DNA of 18,674 bases from Flavobacteriaceae bacterium (lineage in GTDB: Bacteria > Bacteroidota > Bacteroidia > Flavobacteriales > Flavobacteriaceae): NCBI GenBank assembly GCA_021151665.1, contig JAGKWW010000051.1:1-18674 (forward strand), in the 5' to 3' direction. A program made the translations under genes and the position numbers. The notes beneath the pieces were generated by a model, which made no database searches, was not told the DNA's origin, and saw only the letters and a program-made list of their open reading frames with translations. Positions 1 to 6,461 of the stretch are shown here, in pieces (within the stretch, counting starts at the first letter, position 1; each line of letters starts with the position of its first letter).

Positions 1-109
1 GTCCTTTTGCAGGGCTCTTATTTTTTTAAATAAAATCTTAAAATATTGTGAATTAAATTATTAACTTTAGCTTAAACTAAGAAAATCCCACTCACTAAAT
101 CCAATTGTT

Positions 110-487
110 ATGAATTCACAATTCACCAAAATCGTACGGATATTGCTCGGGCTTATCCTTATTGCCTTTGGCGCCAACAAACTTTATCCTGTTATACCGC
201 TGCCACAGCCCCCTGAAGATGCTGCCAGTTTTATGGGGTCGCTGGCCGCTACGGGTTACGTTCTCCCTGTAATTGCAGTATTTGAGATCTTTATCGGGCT
301 GCTTCTCCTTTTCAAAAAATGGGTGCCGCTGGCGCTGATCATGCTGGTACCATTATCACTTAACATCCTGCTCTTCCACCTCTTCCTCGATGTACCCTCT
401 ATCGGGCTGGCCTTGTTGGTGGTAGTTATGAACGGTATCCTGTTGTACAAACACAGGCTAAAATACCGGCCGTTGCTGGCGGCATAA
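110..487 (+). CDS. DoxX-like small integral membrane protein
   Basis: A 125-residue protein that is almost entirely hydrophobic. Four membrane segments can be drawn at about residues 7-25, 45-67, 71-92 and 96-115, and a short basic tail (KHRLKYR) probably faces the cytoplasm. The four-helix layout, the N-terminal stretch with FGANKLY and the length fit DoxX-type membrane proteins, a broad family in which most members have no proven biochemical role. The ATG at 110 is the first start in the frame and leaves a complete first helix. The next gene on the same strand begins 32 bases after the stop, so the two may be co-transcribed, although a promoter-like sequence lies across the 3' end of this gene. 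I see no clear Bacteroidetes promoter in positions 1-109, which are AT-rich and carry no other gene. Family assignment is by general appearance; a specific function cannot be given. Confidence 0.75.
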   Translation: MNSQFTKIVRILLGLILIAFGANKLYPVIPLPQPPEDAASFMGSLAATGYVLPVIAVFEIFIGLLLLFKKWVPLALIMLVPLSLNILLFHLFLDVPSIGLALLVVVMNGILLYKHRLKYRPLLAA

Positions 488-500
488 TTCCGTATATTTG
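473..500 (+). promoter_or_regulatory. Candidate promoter for the prolyl oligopeptidase gene
   Basis: TATATTTG at 493-500 matches the Bacteroidetes -7 element TAnnTTTG. TTG at 473-475, 17 bases upstream, matches the -33 element. Transcription would begin near 506 and give a leader of about 14 bases before the ATG at 520. The -33 part lies inside the 3' end of the DoxX-like gene. Motif match only. Confidence 0.42.
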
Positions 501-519
501 TTTTAGTAACCTTGCCAGT

Positions 520-2514
520 ATGAAAACAACACTTACGGCCATAGCTGTGGCATGCACCCTTTCTATGAATGCACAAAACCAGAAAAAAGCAGAATATCCC
601 AAAACCAGGAAGACAGAAACGACTGACACCTACTTTGGAACAACAGTAGCCGACCCTTACCGATGGCTGGAAGACGACCGATCGGCGGAAACGGCTGCCT
701 GGGTAAAGGCAGAGAACGAAGTGACCTTCGGCTATCTTTCGAAAATACCTTTCCGCGACAAGATACGCGCAAAAATGGAAAAGCTGTGGAATTACGAGCG
801 CATTTCGGCACCGTTTCACGAAGGGGACTACATGTACTATTACAAAAATGACGGGCTGCAAAACCAGGCGGTGCTTTACAGGAAAGACAAAACCGGTAAG
901 GAAGAAATATTCCTTGATCCCAATACCTTTTCGAAGGACGGTACCAGTTCGCTGGGCGAAGTAAGCTTCACGAAAGATGGGAGCCTGGCAGCATATTCGG
1001 TGTCAGAAGGCGGCAGCGACTGGAGAACGATCTACGTGATCGACACCAAAACCAAAAAGAAGATCGGCGATCCGGTAAGGGAAGTCAAGTTTACGGGCAT
1101 GGCGTGGAAAGGAAACGAAGGATTTTTCTATTCCACCTATGACAAACCGAAAGGCAGCCTGATGTCGGCCAAGACCGACCAGCACAAGCTTTACTACCAT
1201 AAGCTTGGCAGCGACCAAAATACGGACAAAGTGATATTTGGTGACAAAGAGAAGAAACGTTATGTGGGTGGTTATGTTACCGAAGACCAAAACTACCTGG
1301 TGATCTCTGCCGCTAACTCTACCTCAGGCAACGAGCTCTATCTTAAAGACCTAAATAAGACAGACAGCCCGGTAGTCACTATTGTATCTAATACCGAAAG
1401 CGACAATAGCGTGCTGGATAGCCGTAACGGCCTGCTGTATATTTCTACCAATTACAAAGCGCCCAATAACCGGGTAGTAACCGTAAATGCTTCCAGCCCG
1501 GCGCAGGCCAACTGGAAAGACCTGATTCCGGAAACAGGCAATGTGCTCGCCGCGACCGTGGGCGGAGGATATATTTTTGCCGAATACATGAAAGATGCAG
1601 TTTCTGAAGTGAAGCGGTATAGCTATGACGGCAAAGAAGTGCGAACGATAGCGCTACCCGGCCCCGGAAGCGCTGGAGGGTTCTCGGGCAAGCATGACGA
1701 GAAGACCCTGTACTACTCGTTTACGAATTACATTACTCCGGGAACCATTTTCTCCTACAATCCGGCCACCGGAAAATCGGAAGTGTACCAAAAGCCAAAA
1801 GTCGACTTTAGCAGCGACAATTACATTTCGAAACAGGTGTTTTATACTTCGAAAGATGGGACTAAGGTACCGATGATCATCACCTATCATAAAGACACGC
1901 AGCTAAACGGCAAAAACCCAACACTGCTGTATGGATACGGTGGATTCAACGTCAGCCTGACGCCTGCCTTTAGTATTGCGAATGCCGTATGGCTCGAAAA
2001 TGGCGGAGTGTATGCGGTACCGAACCTGCGCGGCGGCGGGGAATACGGCAAGGCCTGGCACGATGCCGGGACAAAGATGCAAAAGCAGAATGTGTTTGAC
2101 GATTTTATCGCGGCTGCTGAATACCTCATCGCTAACAAGTATACATCACCGGATTATCTTGCCGTTTTCGGAGGATCGAATGGAGGGGCCTATGATTACG
2201 GAACAGCCAATGACAATGCCGAAATGTTTAACTACCTGAAAGGCTATTCACCGCTACACAATATTAGGCCCGGCGTGAAGTACCCTGCAACCATGGTAAC
2301 CACCGGTGACCATGACGACCGCGTAGTGCCGGCGCACAGCTTTAAATTTGCTGCCACACTACAGGAAATGCAGTCAGGCCCGAACCCCGTGCTGATACGC
2401 ATTGGCGTGAACGCCGGCCATGGCGCCGGTAAATCGGTAGCGCAAACCATTGCAGAATACTCCGATATCCAGGCTTTTATTTTGTACAATATGGGTTTGA
2501 AGCCGAAAAACTAA
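520..2514 (+). CDS. Prolyl oligopeptidase (S9A) with an internal deletion next to the active site
   Basis: Exported serine peptidase of family S9A, which cleaves after proline in short peptides. A signal peptide (residues 1 to about 18, ending SMNAQ) directs it to the periplasm. Residues about 25-80 hold the N-terminal part (DPYRWLEDD), about 80-410 the beta-propeller, and the rest the alpha/beta-hydrolase domain. The triad is visible: Ser553 in GGSNGG, Asp599 in DHDDRV and His634 in NAGHG. The protein has 664 residues where relatives have about 700. The shortage sits in one place: GGSNGG is followed at once by AYDYGTA, whereas in the family about 38 residues separate these motifs. The missing piece contains the helix behind the nucleophile and the tryptophan that stacks on the substrate proline (Trp595 in the pig enzyme). 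The reading frame is intact throughout. The product is likely misfolded or inactive unless the deletion is an assembly error. Downstream are REP-like repeats, not a gene. Confidence 0.9.
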   Translation: MKTTLTAIAVACTLSMNAQNQKKAEYPKTRKTETTDTYFGTTVADPYRWLEDDRSAETAAWVKAENEVTFGYLSKIPFRDKIRAKMEKLWNYERISAPFHEGDYMYYYKNDGLQNQAVLYRKDKTGKEEIFLDPNTFSKDGTSSLGEVSFTKDGSLAAYSVSEGGSDWRTIYVIDTKTKKKIGDPVREVKFTGMAWKGNEGFFYSTYDKPKGSLMSAKTDQHKLYYHKLGSDQNTDKVIFGDKEKKRYVGGYVTEDQNYLVISAANSTSGNELYLKDLNKTDSPVVTIVSNTESDNSVLDSRNGLLYISTNYKAPNNRVVTVNASSPAQANWKDLIPETGNVLAATVGGGYIFAEYMKDAVSEVKRYSYDGKEVRTIALPGPGSAGGFSGKHDEKTLYYSFTNYITPGTIFSYNPATGKSEVYQKPKVDFSSDNYISKQVFYTSKDGTKVPMIITYHKDTQLNGKNPTLLYGYGGFNVSLTPAFSIANAVWLENGGVYAVPNLRGGGEYGKAWHDAGTKMQKQNVFDDFIAAAEYLIANKYTSPDYLAVFGGSNGGAYDYGTANDNAEMFNYLKGYSPLHNIRPGVKYPATMVTTGDHDDRVVPAHSFKFAATLQEMQSGPNPVLIRIGVNAGHGAGKSVAQTIAEYSDIQAFILYNMGLKPKN

Positions 2515-2564
2515 CTTTGTGATATTCTAAACATAGCCGAGGAATTATGGGCTGTTATACATAG

Positions 2565-2633
2565 AGATCCTTCCTTGGTCAGGATGACAAGCCAGCGTGT
2601 CATTCTGAAGATAGCTTGCGGAGTGAAGAATCT
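2565..2633. repeat. REP-like palindromic repeat, copy 1
   Basis: A 69-base unit made of an imperfect inverted repeat. The left arm, AGATCCTTCCTT followed by TCAGGATGAC, pairs with the right arm, GTCATTCTGA followed by GTGAAGAATCT. The right-hand stem carries a longer inner insert. This copy has TTGGTC in the left arm where copies 3 and 4 have TTCGTC. It begins the tandem array between the convergent prolyl oligopeptidase and LpxR-like genes. Confidence 0.75.
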
Positions 2634-2643
2634 ATTCATGGGG

Positions 2644-2710
2644 GATCTCCTGCATCAGGATCAAAATAAGCGCATGTTATTCTGAACATCGCCTTCGAAT
2701 GGAAGAGCCT
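2644..2710. repeat. REP-like repeat, degenerate copy 2
   Basis: A diverged unit lying between copies 1 and 3. The left arm reads GATCTCCTGCATCAGGATCA and the right arm keeps TTATTCTGAACAT and GGAAGAGCCT. The order and spacing match the 69-base unit, but several arm bases no longer pair, so it looks like an older, decayed copy. Confidence 0.5.
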
Positions 2711-2719
2711 GTTTTGTAA

Positions 2720-2788
2720 AGATCCTTCCTTCGTCAGGATGACAAGCCAGCGTATCATTGTGAACATGGCTTGCGGAGTGAAGAATCT
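2720..2788. repeat. REP-like palindromic repeat, copy 3
   Basis: A 69-base unit nearly identical to copies 1 and 4. It differs at a few single bases: ATCATTGTGAACATGG where copy 4 has GTCATTCTGAACATAG. It is preceded by CTGTTTTGTAA, which also precedes copy 4 in a nearly identical form, so the duplicated unit is larger than the hairpin itself. Confidence 0.75.
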
Positions 2789-2833
2789 ATTATTCATGGG
2801 GATCGATCTCCTACATCCAGGGCTGTTTTGTAG

Positions 2834-2902
2834 AGATCCTTCCTTCGTCAGGATGACAAGCCAGCGTGTCATTCTGAACATAGCTTGTGGAGTGAAGAAT
2901 CT
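2834..2902. repeat. REP-like palindromic repeat, copy 4
   Basis: The last 69-base unit, starting 114 bases after the start of copy 3. Left arm with TTCGTCAGGATGAC, right arm with GTCATTCTGA and GTGAAGAATCT. The following CTTATTCAT resembles the sequence after copies 1 and 3. It ends 44 bases before the stop codon of the LpxR-like gene. Confidence 0.75.
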
Positions 2903-2946
2903 CTTATTCATTTCAGACCCTACGTATGTGATAAGAATAATTTTAC

Positions 2947-3891
2947 CTACAAAAACCTGCTCACTCGTATTGATCCGTAATAATATCCGGTGATTACATT
3001 GTTGGTCAGTTCTTTGCCCCGGTAGTTGAAGGAATAACTGTATGTCCAGTTGTTCTTACGGTAGAGCACCCCGACCTCGGCATTAAAACGATAATGAATG
3101 AGGGGGTACGTAACCGGGCTGGAATGTTCTTCATCAAACATGCTTCCCAGAATCGTGGCATCGTAGCGCATGTACTGCACGGTAGGGTTTATGAATAACA
3201 GCAATTCCTGGAAACCTTTGTAGCTATCCTTGTCGCGGCTCATGGCGGCACCTTGCAGCGCGCTGTCATACATCGGCAGGAATTTACCTCCCAGGCGGAT
3301 GCGGGATAATGCACCAACAGAGGCGCCCATCCATACCGTTCCCGCCTGCACCTGCGCCTGCGCATGAAAATCGAGGTTTTCGTGAAAGCGTGAACCCAAT
3401 ACCTTATGAGAGTAAAAGATGTCCGACTGCAGCCCCAGGAGCGTTTTTATCTGGTACTGCCAACCTTCTACCTTATCGTAGCCTAAAAGGTTGTGCAGCC
3501 CGGCCTGTACTTCTTCGCCGTACGCTTCCGGGCCTACCACGCCAATCTGGAAGTTCGCCTTAAGGACGCTTTCATTTTTAAAGAAGGTGTTGACGCCCGC
3601 TTCCGCAAAGAGATAGGCTGCAAACGGCCTGTCCTGTACGTTAATTTCAGGGGCCTGTGCTGACTGTGGATTATAGATATATTGCCCAACGCGGAACTCC
3701 GTCACCTTTTTAGCGACCTTTTCACTGCGCGGATTGCCCATATAGCGGTAAAAGACCTCGATGCCATTGGTATAGTACTGGTCGTTCTTTGGCGATGTGT
3801 ACAAGTCGTTGTCCAGAATAACGCCTGCCTCCGCCGGCTTTTGGGCGATAAGCATTGACGGGAAAAGCAATAATGCCAACAGTCGTTTCAT
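2947..3891 (-). CDS. LpxR-like lipid A 3'-O-deacylase (DUF2219), outer membrane
   Basis: A 314-residue outer-membrane beta-barrel protein of the LpxR family, whose characterised member removes the 3'-acyloxyacyl chain from lipid A at the cell surface. A signal peptide covers about residues 1-16 (LLIAQ). The family signature follows: an Asn-Asp pair at 28-29 (LDNDLYTS), YYTNG at 39-43, DRPFAAYL at 87-94, and GVVGPEAYG leading to His133 in LHNLLGY. Asn28, Asp29, Thr41 and His133 are the likely equivalents of the catalytic and metal-binding residues of Salmonella LpxR. The C-terminus ends in FL, with strand-like alternation before it, as expected for barrel insertion. Its ATG overlaps the transglycosylase stop codon by one base (TAATG), so translation is probably coupled and this is the last gene of the envelope operon. 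Only the enzymatic activity on this organism's own lipid A is inferred. Confidence 0.85.
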   Translation of the reverse strand: MKRLLALLLFPSMLIAQKPAEAGVILDNDLYTSPKNDQYYTNGIEVFYRYMGNPRSEKVAKKVTEFRVGQYIYNPQSAQAPEINVQDRPFAAYLFAEAGVNTFFKNESVLKANFQIGVVGPEAYGEEVQAGLHNLLGYDKVEGWQYQIKTLLGLQSDIFYSHKVLGSRFHENLDFHAQAQVQAGTVWMGASVGALSRIRLGGKFLPMYDSALQGAAMSRDKDSYKGFQELLLFINPTVQYMRYDATILGSMFDEEHSSPVTYPLIHYRFNAEVGVLYRKNNWTYSYSFNYRGKELTNNVITGYYYGSIRVSRFL

Positions 3892-4556
3892 TAGTACTCA
3901 AGCTTTACATAGCGCATGTGGCGCATGATGCGCACTTTGCGGCGGTTGATATACGATGAGGAGTTGGCGGCCTTGTATTTGATCGGGTTAGGGAGAATCG
4001 CGGCGATACCGGCGGCTTCACGCTTAGTGAGATTCTCTGCCGATTTTTTGTACCAGTATTGTGAGGCAGCTTCGGCACCATAAACACCTTTACCCATTTC
4101 GATACTGTTCAGGTATACCTCCATGATGCGCTCTTTACTCCAGAGCAATTCGATAAGCGCAGTAAAGTAGGCTTCAAATACCTTCCGTACATAGCTCCTG
4201 CCCTGCCACAGAAAAACATTCTTTGCAGTTTGCTGACTGATCGTACTGCCTCCCTTTATCTTTTTTCCTTTGTTGTTGTTTTTGAACGCCTTATACATCG
4301 CGCTGAAATCAAATCCGTGGTGTGAAAGGAAGGTGGCGTCTTCGGCAGCAATAACGGCTTTTTGCAGATTGGGCGAAATCGCTTCTATCGGCACCCAGTC
4401 GTGTTTGCTCTCCACGTCGTCAAACTCAAACGAGCGTGAAACCATCAGTGGCGTAAAGGGCACCGGGACAAAACGATACAATACAACTAAACCGACCGAT
4501 AGCAGGATGAACCAGACGATAACAGTAAGGAGGAATTTTTTAATCTTGCGAAGCAT
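3891..4556 (-). CDS. mtgA: Monofunctional biosynthetic peptidoglycan transglycosylase
   Basis: Glycosyltransferase family 51 enzyme that polymerises lipid II into glycan strands at the outer face of the inner membrane, without a transpeptidase domain. With the start at 4556 the protein has 221 residues, the usual MtgA length. It has one membrane anchor at about residues 8-27. Then come the GT51 motifs: EDATFLSHHGFD with catalytic Glu72, KGGSTISQQTAKN at 101-113, RKVFEAYFTALIELLWSKERIMEVYLN, and GVYGAEAASQYWYKK. The frame is open upstream to 4679, but that part lies inside the previous gene. An alternative ATG at 4586 would add ten residues (MLNFAHKHKG) that look unlike family N-termini. It follows the FAD oxidoreductase by 44 bases and overlaps the LpxR-like gene by one base. 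Confidence 0.92.
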   Translation of the reverse strand: MLRKIKKFLLTVIVWFILLSVGLVVLYRFVPVPFTPLMVSRSFEFDDVESKHDWVPIEAISPNLQKAVIAAEDATFLSHHGFDFSAMYKAFKNNNKGKKIKGGSTISQQTAKNVFLWQGRSYVRKVFEAYFTALIELLWSKERIMEVYLNSIEMGKGVYGAEAASQYWYKKSAENLTKREAAGIAAILPNPIKYKAANSSSYINRRKVRIMRHMRYVKLEY

Positions 4557-4600
4557 ACCTTTGTGTTTGTGGGCGAAATTAAGCATTCTGCCTGACATAG

Positions 4601-5716
4601 CTATCGTATCAGATCTGCCAGCTCCTGCCCTACCAGGCTGCCGATTGCCACACCCATGCCGCCGAGGCGTACACCGCAATAGGTATGTTCTGACAACTGC
4701 TCGATAATTGGTTTTTTATGGCTGCCCATTCCCATGATACCACTCCAGCGGTGTGCTACTTTAAAGTCGGTGCCTGGCAGTATCACTTCGCGCAGCAGTT
4801 GCTCCAGTCGGTTTTGTATCAATTCTGTCTGGGCAAGCTCGGTTGTGGTTTCACCCTCAAAGTCGAGATTACGGCCCCCGCCGAATAATATCCGGTCGTT
4901 ATAGTTACGGAAATAATAATAGCCTCTGTCAAGGTGAAAAGTCCCACGGATATCAAGCCCGGGAATGGGTTCGGTAATGAGCACCTGGGCCCTCGCGGGC
5001 TTTACGGCGTTATTGGTAATAGATGATGCAAATCCGTTAGTAGCAAATAGCAGCTTCTTTGTATCGAAAGATAAGGTATCCAGCGCAACCGTTACGCCAT
5101 CAGTTTTCTCGTAGTAAGAAGTGACGGTCTGCGAATTCAGTATAAGGATATTATGTAAGGCAGCCTCTTTGAGAAGCGCCTGCATCATGGCACCGGTATC
5201 GATCTGGGCTTCGTACGGGTTGAAGATAAGATACTCATGGATGCCGCTAAAGTTGAAGCGGTCTACTTCACGTGCAAACACATCGTTTCGAAACAGCGGT
5301 TTCAGCACATCGTTGATGAATGGGATACGGCGCAGGCACTCTTCATAACCGGCGGTGTCATCTTTCAGGAAAAGCTCATAGCCACCGTAGGGCTTAAAAT
5401 CGATAACTGCATCACCCAGCCTTTTACGCAGAAGTGCGAGCCCGTCCCAACGCATTTTTATCAGTTGCAGGACCTCTTCTTCTGTATGGGTTTTCAGGTC
5501 ATCGTTGATTTCAGAAAGACTCCCAAAGCAGGCAAACCCTGCATTTTTGGTACTGGCTCCCTGTGGCAGCGGGCCTTTCTCCAACACGAGTATCTTGCTT
5601 TGCGGAAAACGCTCGCGTAACCGGATTGCGGCATGAAGGCCTACAATGCCCGAGCCAACGATAGTATAGTCTACATTGGTAAACCAGCTATTGATCTCCC
5701 ACCAGCTTAGTTTCAT
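4601..5716 (-). CDS. FAD-dependent oxidoreductase, DAO family
   Basis: A 371-residue flavoprotein of the D-amino-acid-oxidase-like (DAO) superfamily. The FAD-binding Rossmann fold is at the N-terminus: TIVGSGIVGLHAA gives the GxGxxG pattern at Gly21, Gly23 and Gly26, and Glu46 in LVLEK would bind the ribose. GASTKNAGFACFG at about 54-66 is typical of the glycine-oxidase and amine-oxidase-like members. The C-terminal part with RWSGIMGMG and GVRLGGMGVAIGS completes the flavin site. No signal peptide is present, so it acts in the cytoplasm. The substrate cannot be read from the sequence; an amino acid or polyamine derivative is possible. Its ATG overlaps the DedA stop as ATGA, implying coupled translation within the operon. 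Why an oxidoreductase sits between envelope genes is unclear. Confidence 0.85.
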   Translation of the reverse strand: MKLSWWEINSWFTNVDYTIVGSGIVGLHAAIRLRERFPQSKILVLEKGPLPQGASTKNAGFACFGSLSEINDDLKTHTEEEVLQLIKMRWDGLALLRKRLGDAVIDFKPYGGYELFLKDDTAGYEECLRRIPFINDVLKPLFRNDVFAREVDRFNFSGIHEYLIFNPYEAQIDTGAMMQALLKEAALHNILILNSQTVTSYYEKTDGVTVALDTLSFDTKKLLFATNGFASSITNNAVKPARAQVLITEPIPGLDIRGTFHLDRGYYYFRNYNDRILFGGGRNLDFEGETTTELAQTELIQNRLEQLLREVILPGTDFKVAHRWSGIMGMGSHKKPIIEQLSEHTYCGVRLGGMGVAIGSLVGQELADLIR

Positions 5717-6441
5717 CCGGGCAGGTTGTTGGGATCGTTATCTGCTTCTTCACGCGATTCTTCTTCCACAACCTTTTTGCCTTTCAGGGCATTAATAATT
5801 ACCGGAACCGTAGTGATCGCGACAATGCCCAATACAATGATCTCGATATGGGCCTTTAGGTCGATATTCAGTTTAGACAGGAAAAGCTCATACAGGTAAT
5901 GCCCTGCAAAGATGAGCGCAACCGCCCAAAGAAAGGAGCTAAGGATATTAAAGAACATGAATTTCTTTTTCTCCATTTTTACTACACCGGCAATGATGGG
6001 TGCAAACGTGCGCACGATAGGGATAAAGCGCGCAAATATGATAGCGCGGCCACCGTGCTTTTCGAAAAACTCGTGCGACTGGATCAGGTATTTTTTCTTG
6101 AACCAGAAAGAATCCTCGCGTGTATAAAGGTAAGTGCCGCTCTTATAGCCGAACCAGTACCCGAAAGTATTGCCCAGGATACCGGCAATCGCCACAAGCA
6201 ACGACAACATGGTAACACCCATAAAGTCATTTTCTACCGGGATGATCGTTGTAATGAGCTCGGTACTGTAGATTCCTGAAAGGAAGAGAAGGCTGTCGCC
6301 TGGCAGGAAAAACCCTGCAAAGAGGCCGGTTTCAGCAAAAACGATAAACAGCACCACGTAGATACCTACCGGGATACCTCCTATTTCGAGCGTGATATAA
6401 AATTCAGGGTTGAGTAATTGTGTCCAGTGAAAACTGTCCAT
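5713..6441 (-). CDS. DedA-family integral membrane protein
   Basis: A 242-residue membrane protein of the DedA (SNARE-associated/VTT) family. Some members of this family have been shown to recycle undecaprenyl phosphate or other polyprenyl carriers across the inner membrane. Family marks are FAETGLFAGFFLPGDSLLF near residues 35-52, with an acidic residue followed by PGDS, and FEKHGGRAIIFARFIPIVRTFAPIIAG near 120-150, the conserved arginine-rich re-entrant region. Further membrane segments lie around 73-93, 160-178 and 198-216. The charged tail (GKKVVEEESREEADNDPN) is probably cytoplasmic. It starts 20 bases after the stop of the symporter gene and overlaps the FAD oxidoreductase start by four bases. 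Its place beside a peptidoglycan transglycosylase fits a role with the lipid carrier, but that is inference. Confidence 0.9.
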   Translation of the reverse strand: MDSFHWTQLLNPEFYITLEIGGIPVGIYVVLFIVFAETGLFAGFFLPGDSLLFLSGIYSTELITTIIPVENDFMGVTMLSLLVAIAGILGNTFGYWFGYKSGTYLYTREDSFWFKKKYLIQSHEFFEKHGGRAIIFARFIPIVRTFAPIIAGVVKMEKKKFMFFNILSSFLWAVALIFAGHYLYELFLSKLNIDLKAHIEIIVLGIVAITTVPVIINALKGKKVVEEESREEADNDPNNLPG

Positions 6442-6461
6442 AGCGTATTATTTGTGTGTTT

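Noticed and set aside
256..861. Antisense open frame of 201 codons across the DoxX-like and prolyl oligopeptidase genes
   Set aside because: It is the complement of two well-supported genes, with no protein family features.
2565..2902. Possible CRISPR array
   Set aside because: The units are 69-base imperfect palindromes with unequal, related linkers, not short identical repeats with unique spacers. No cas gene is near.
2636..2911. Minus-strand open frame of 91 codons with an internally repeated peptide, and a plus-strand partner at 2739-2993
   Set aside because: The repeated peptide is only the translation of the REP-like nucleotide repeats. There is no start context or family resemblance, and the region overlaps the end of the LpxR-like gene.
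4557..4679. Longer N-terminus for the transglycosylase
   Set aside because: It would lie inside the FAD oxidoreductase gene and place a Pro/Gly/Arg-rich stretch before the membrane anchor, unlike any MtgA.
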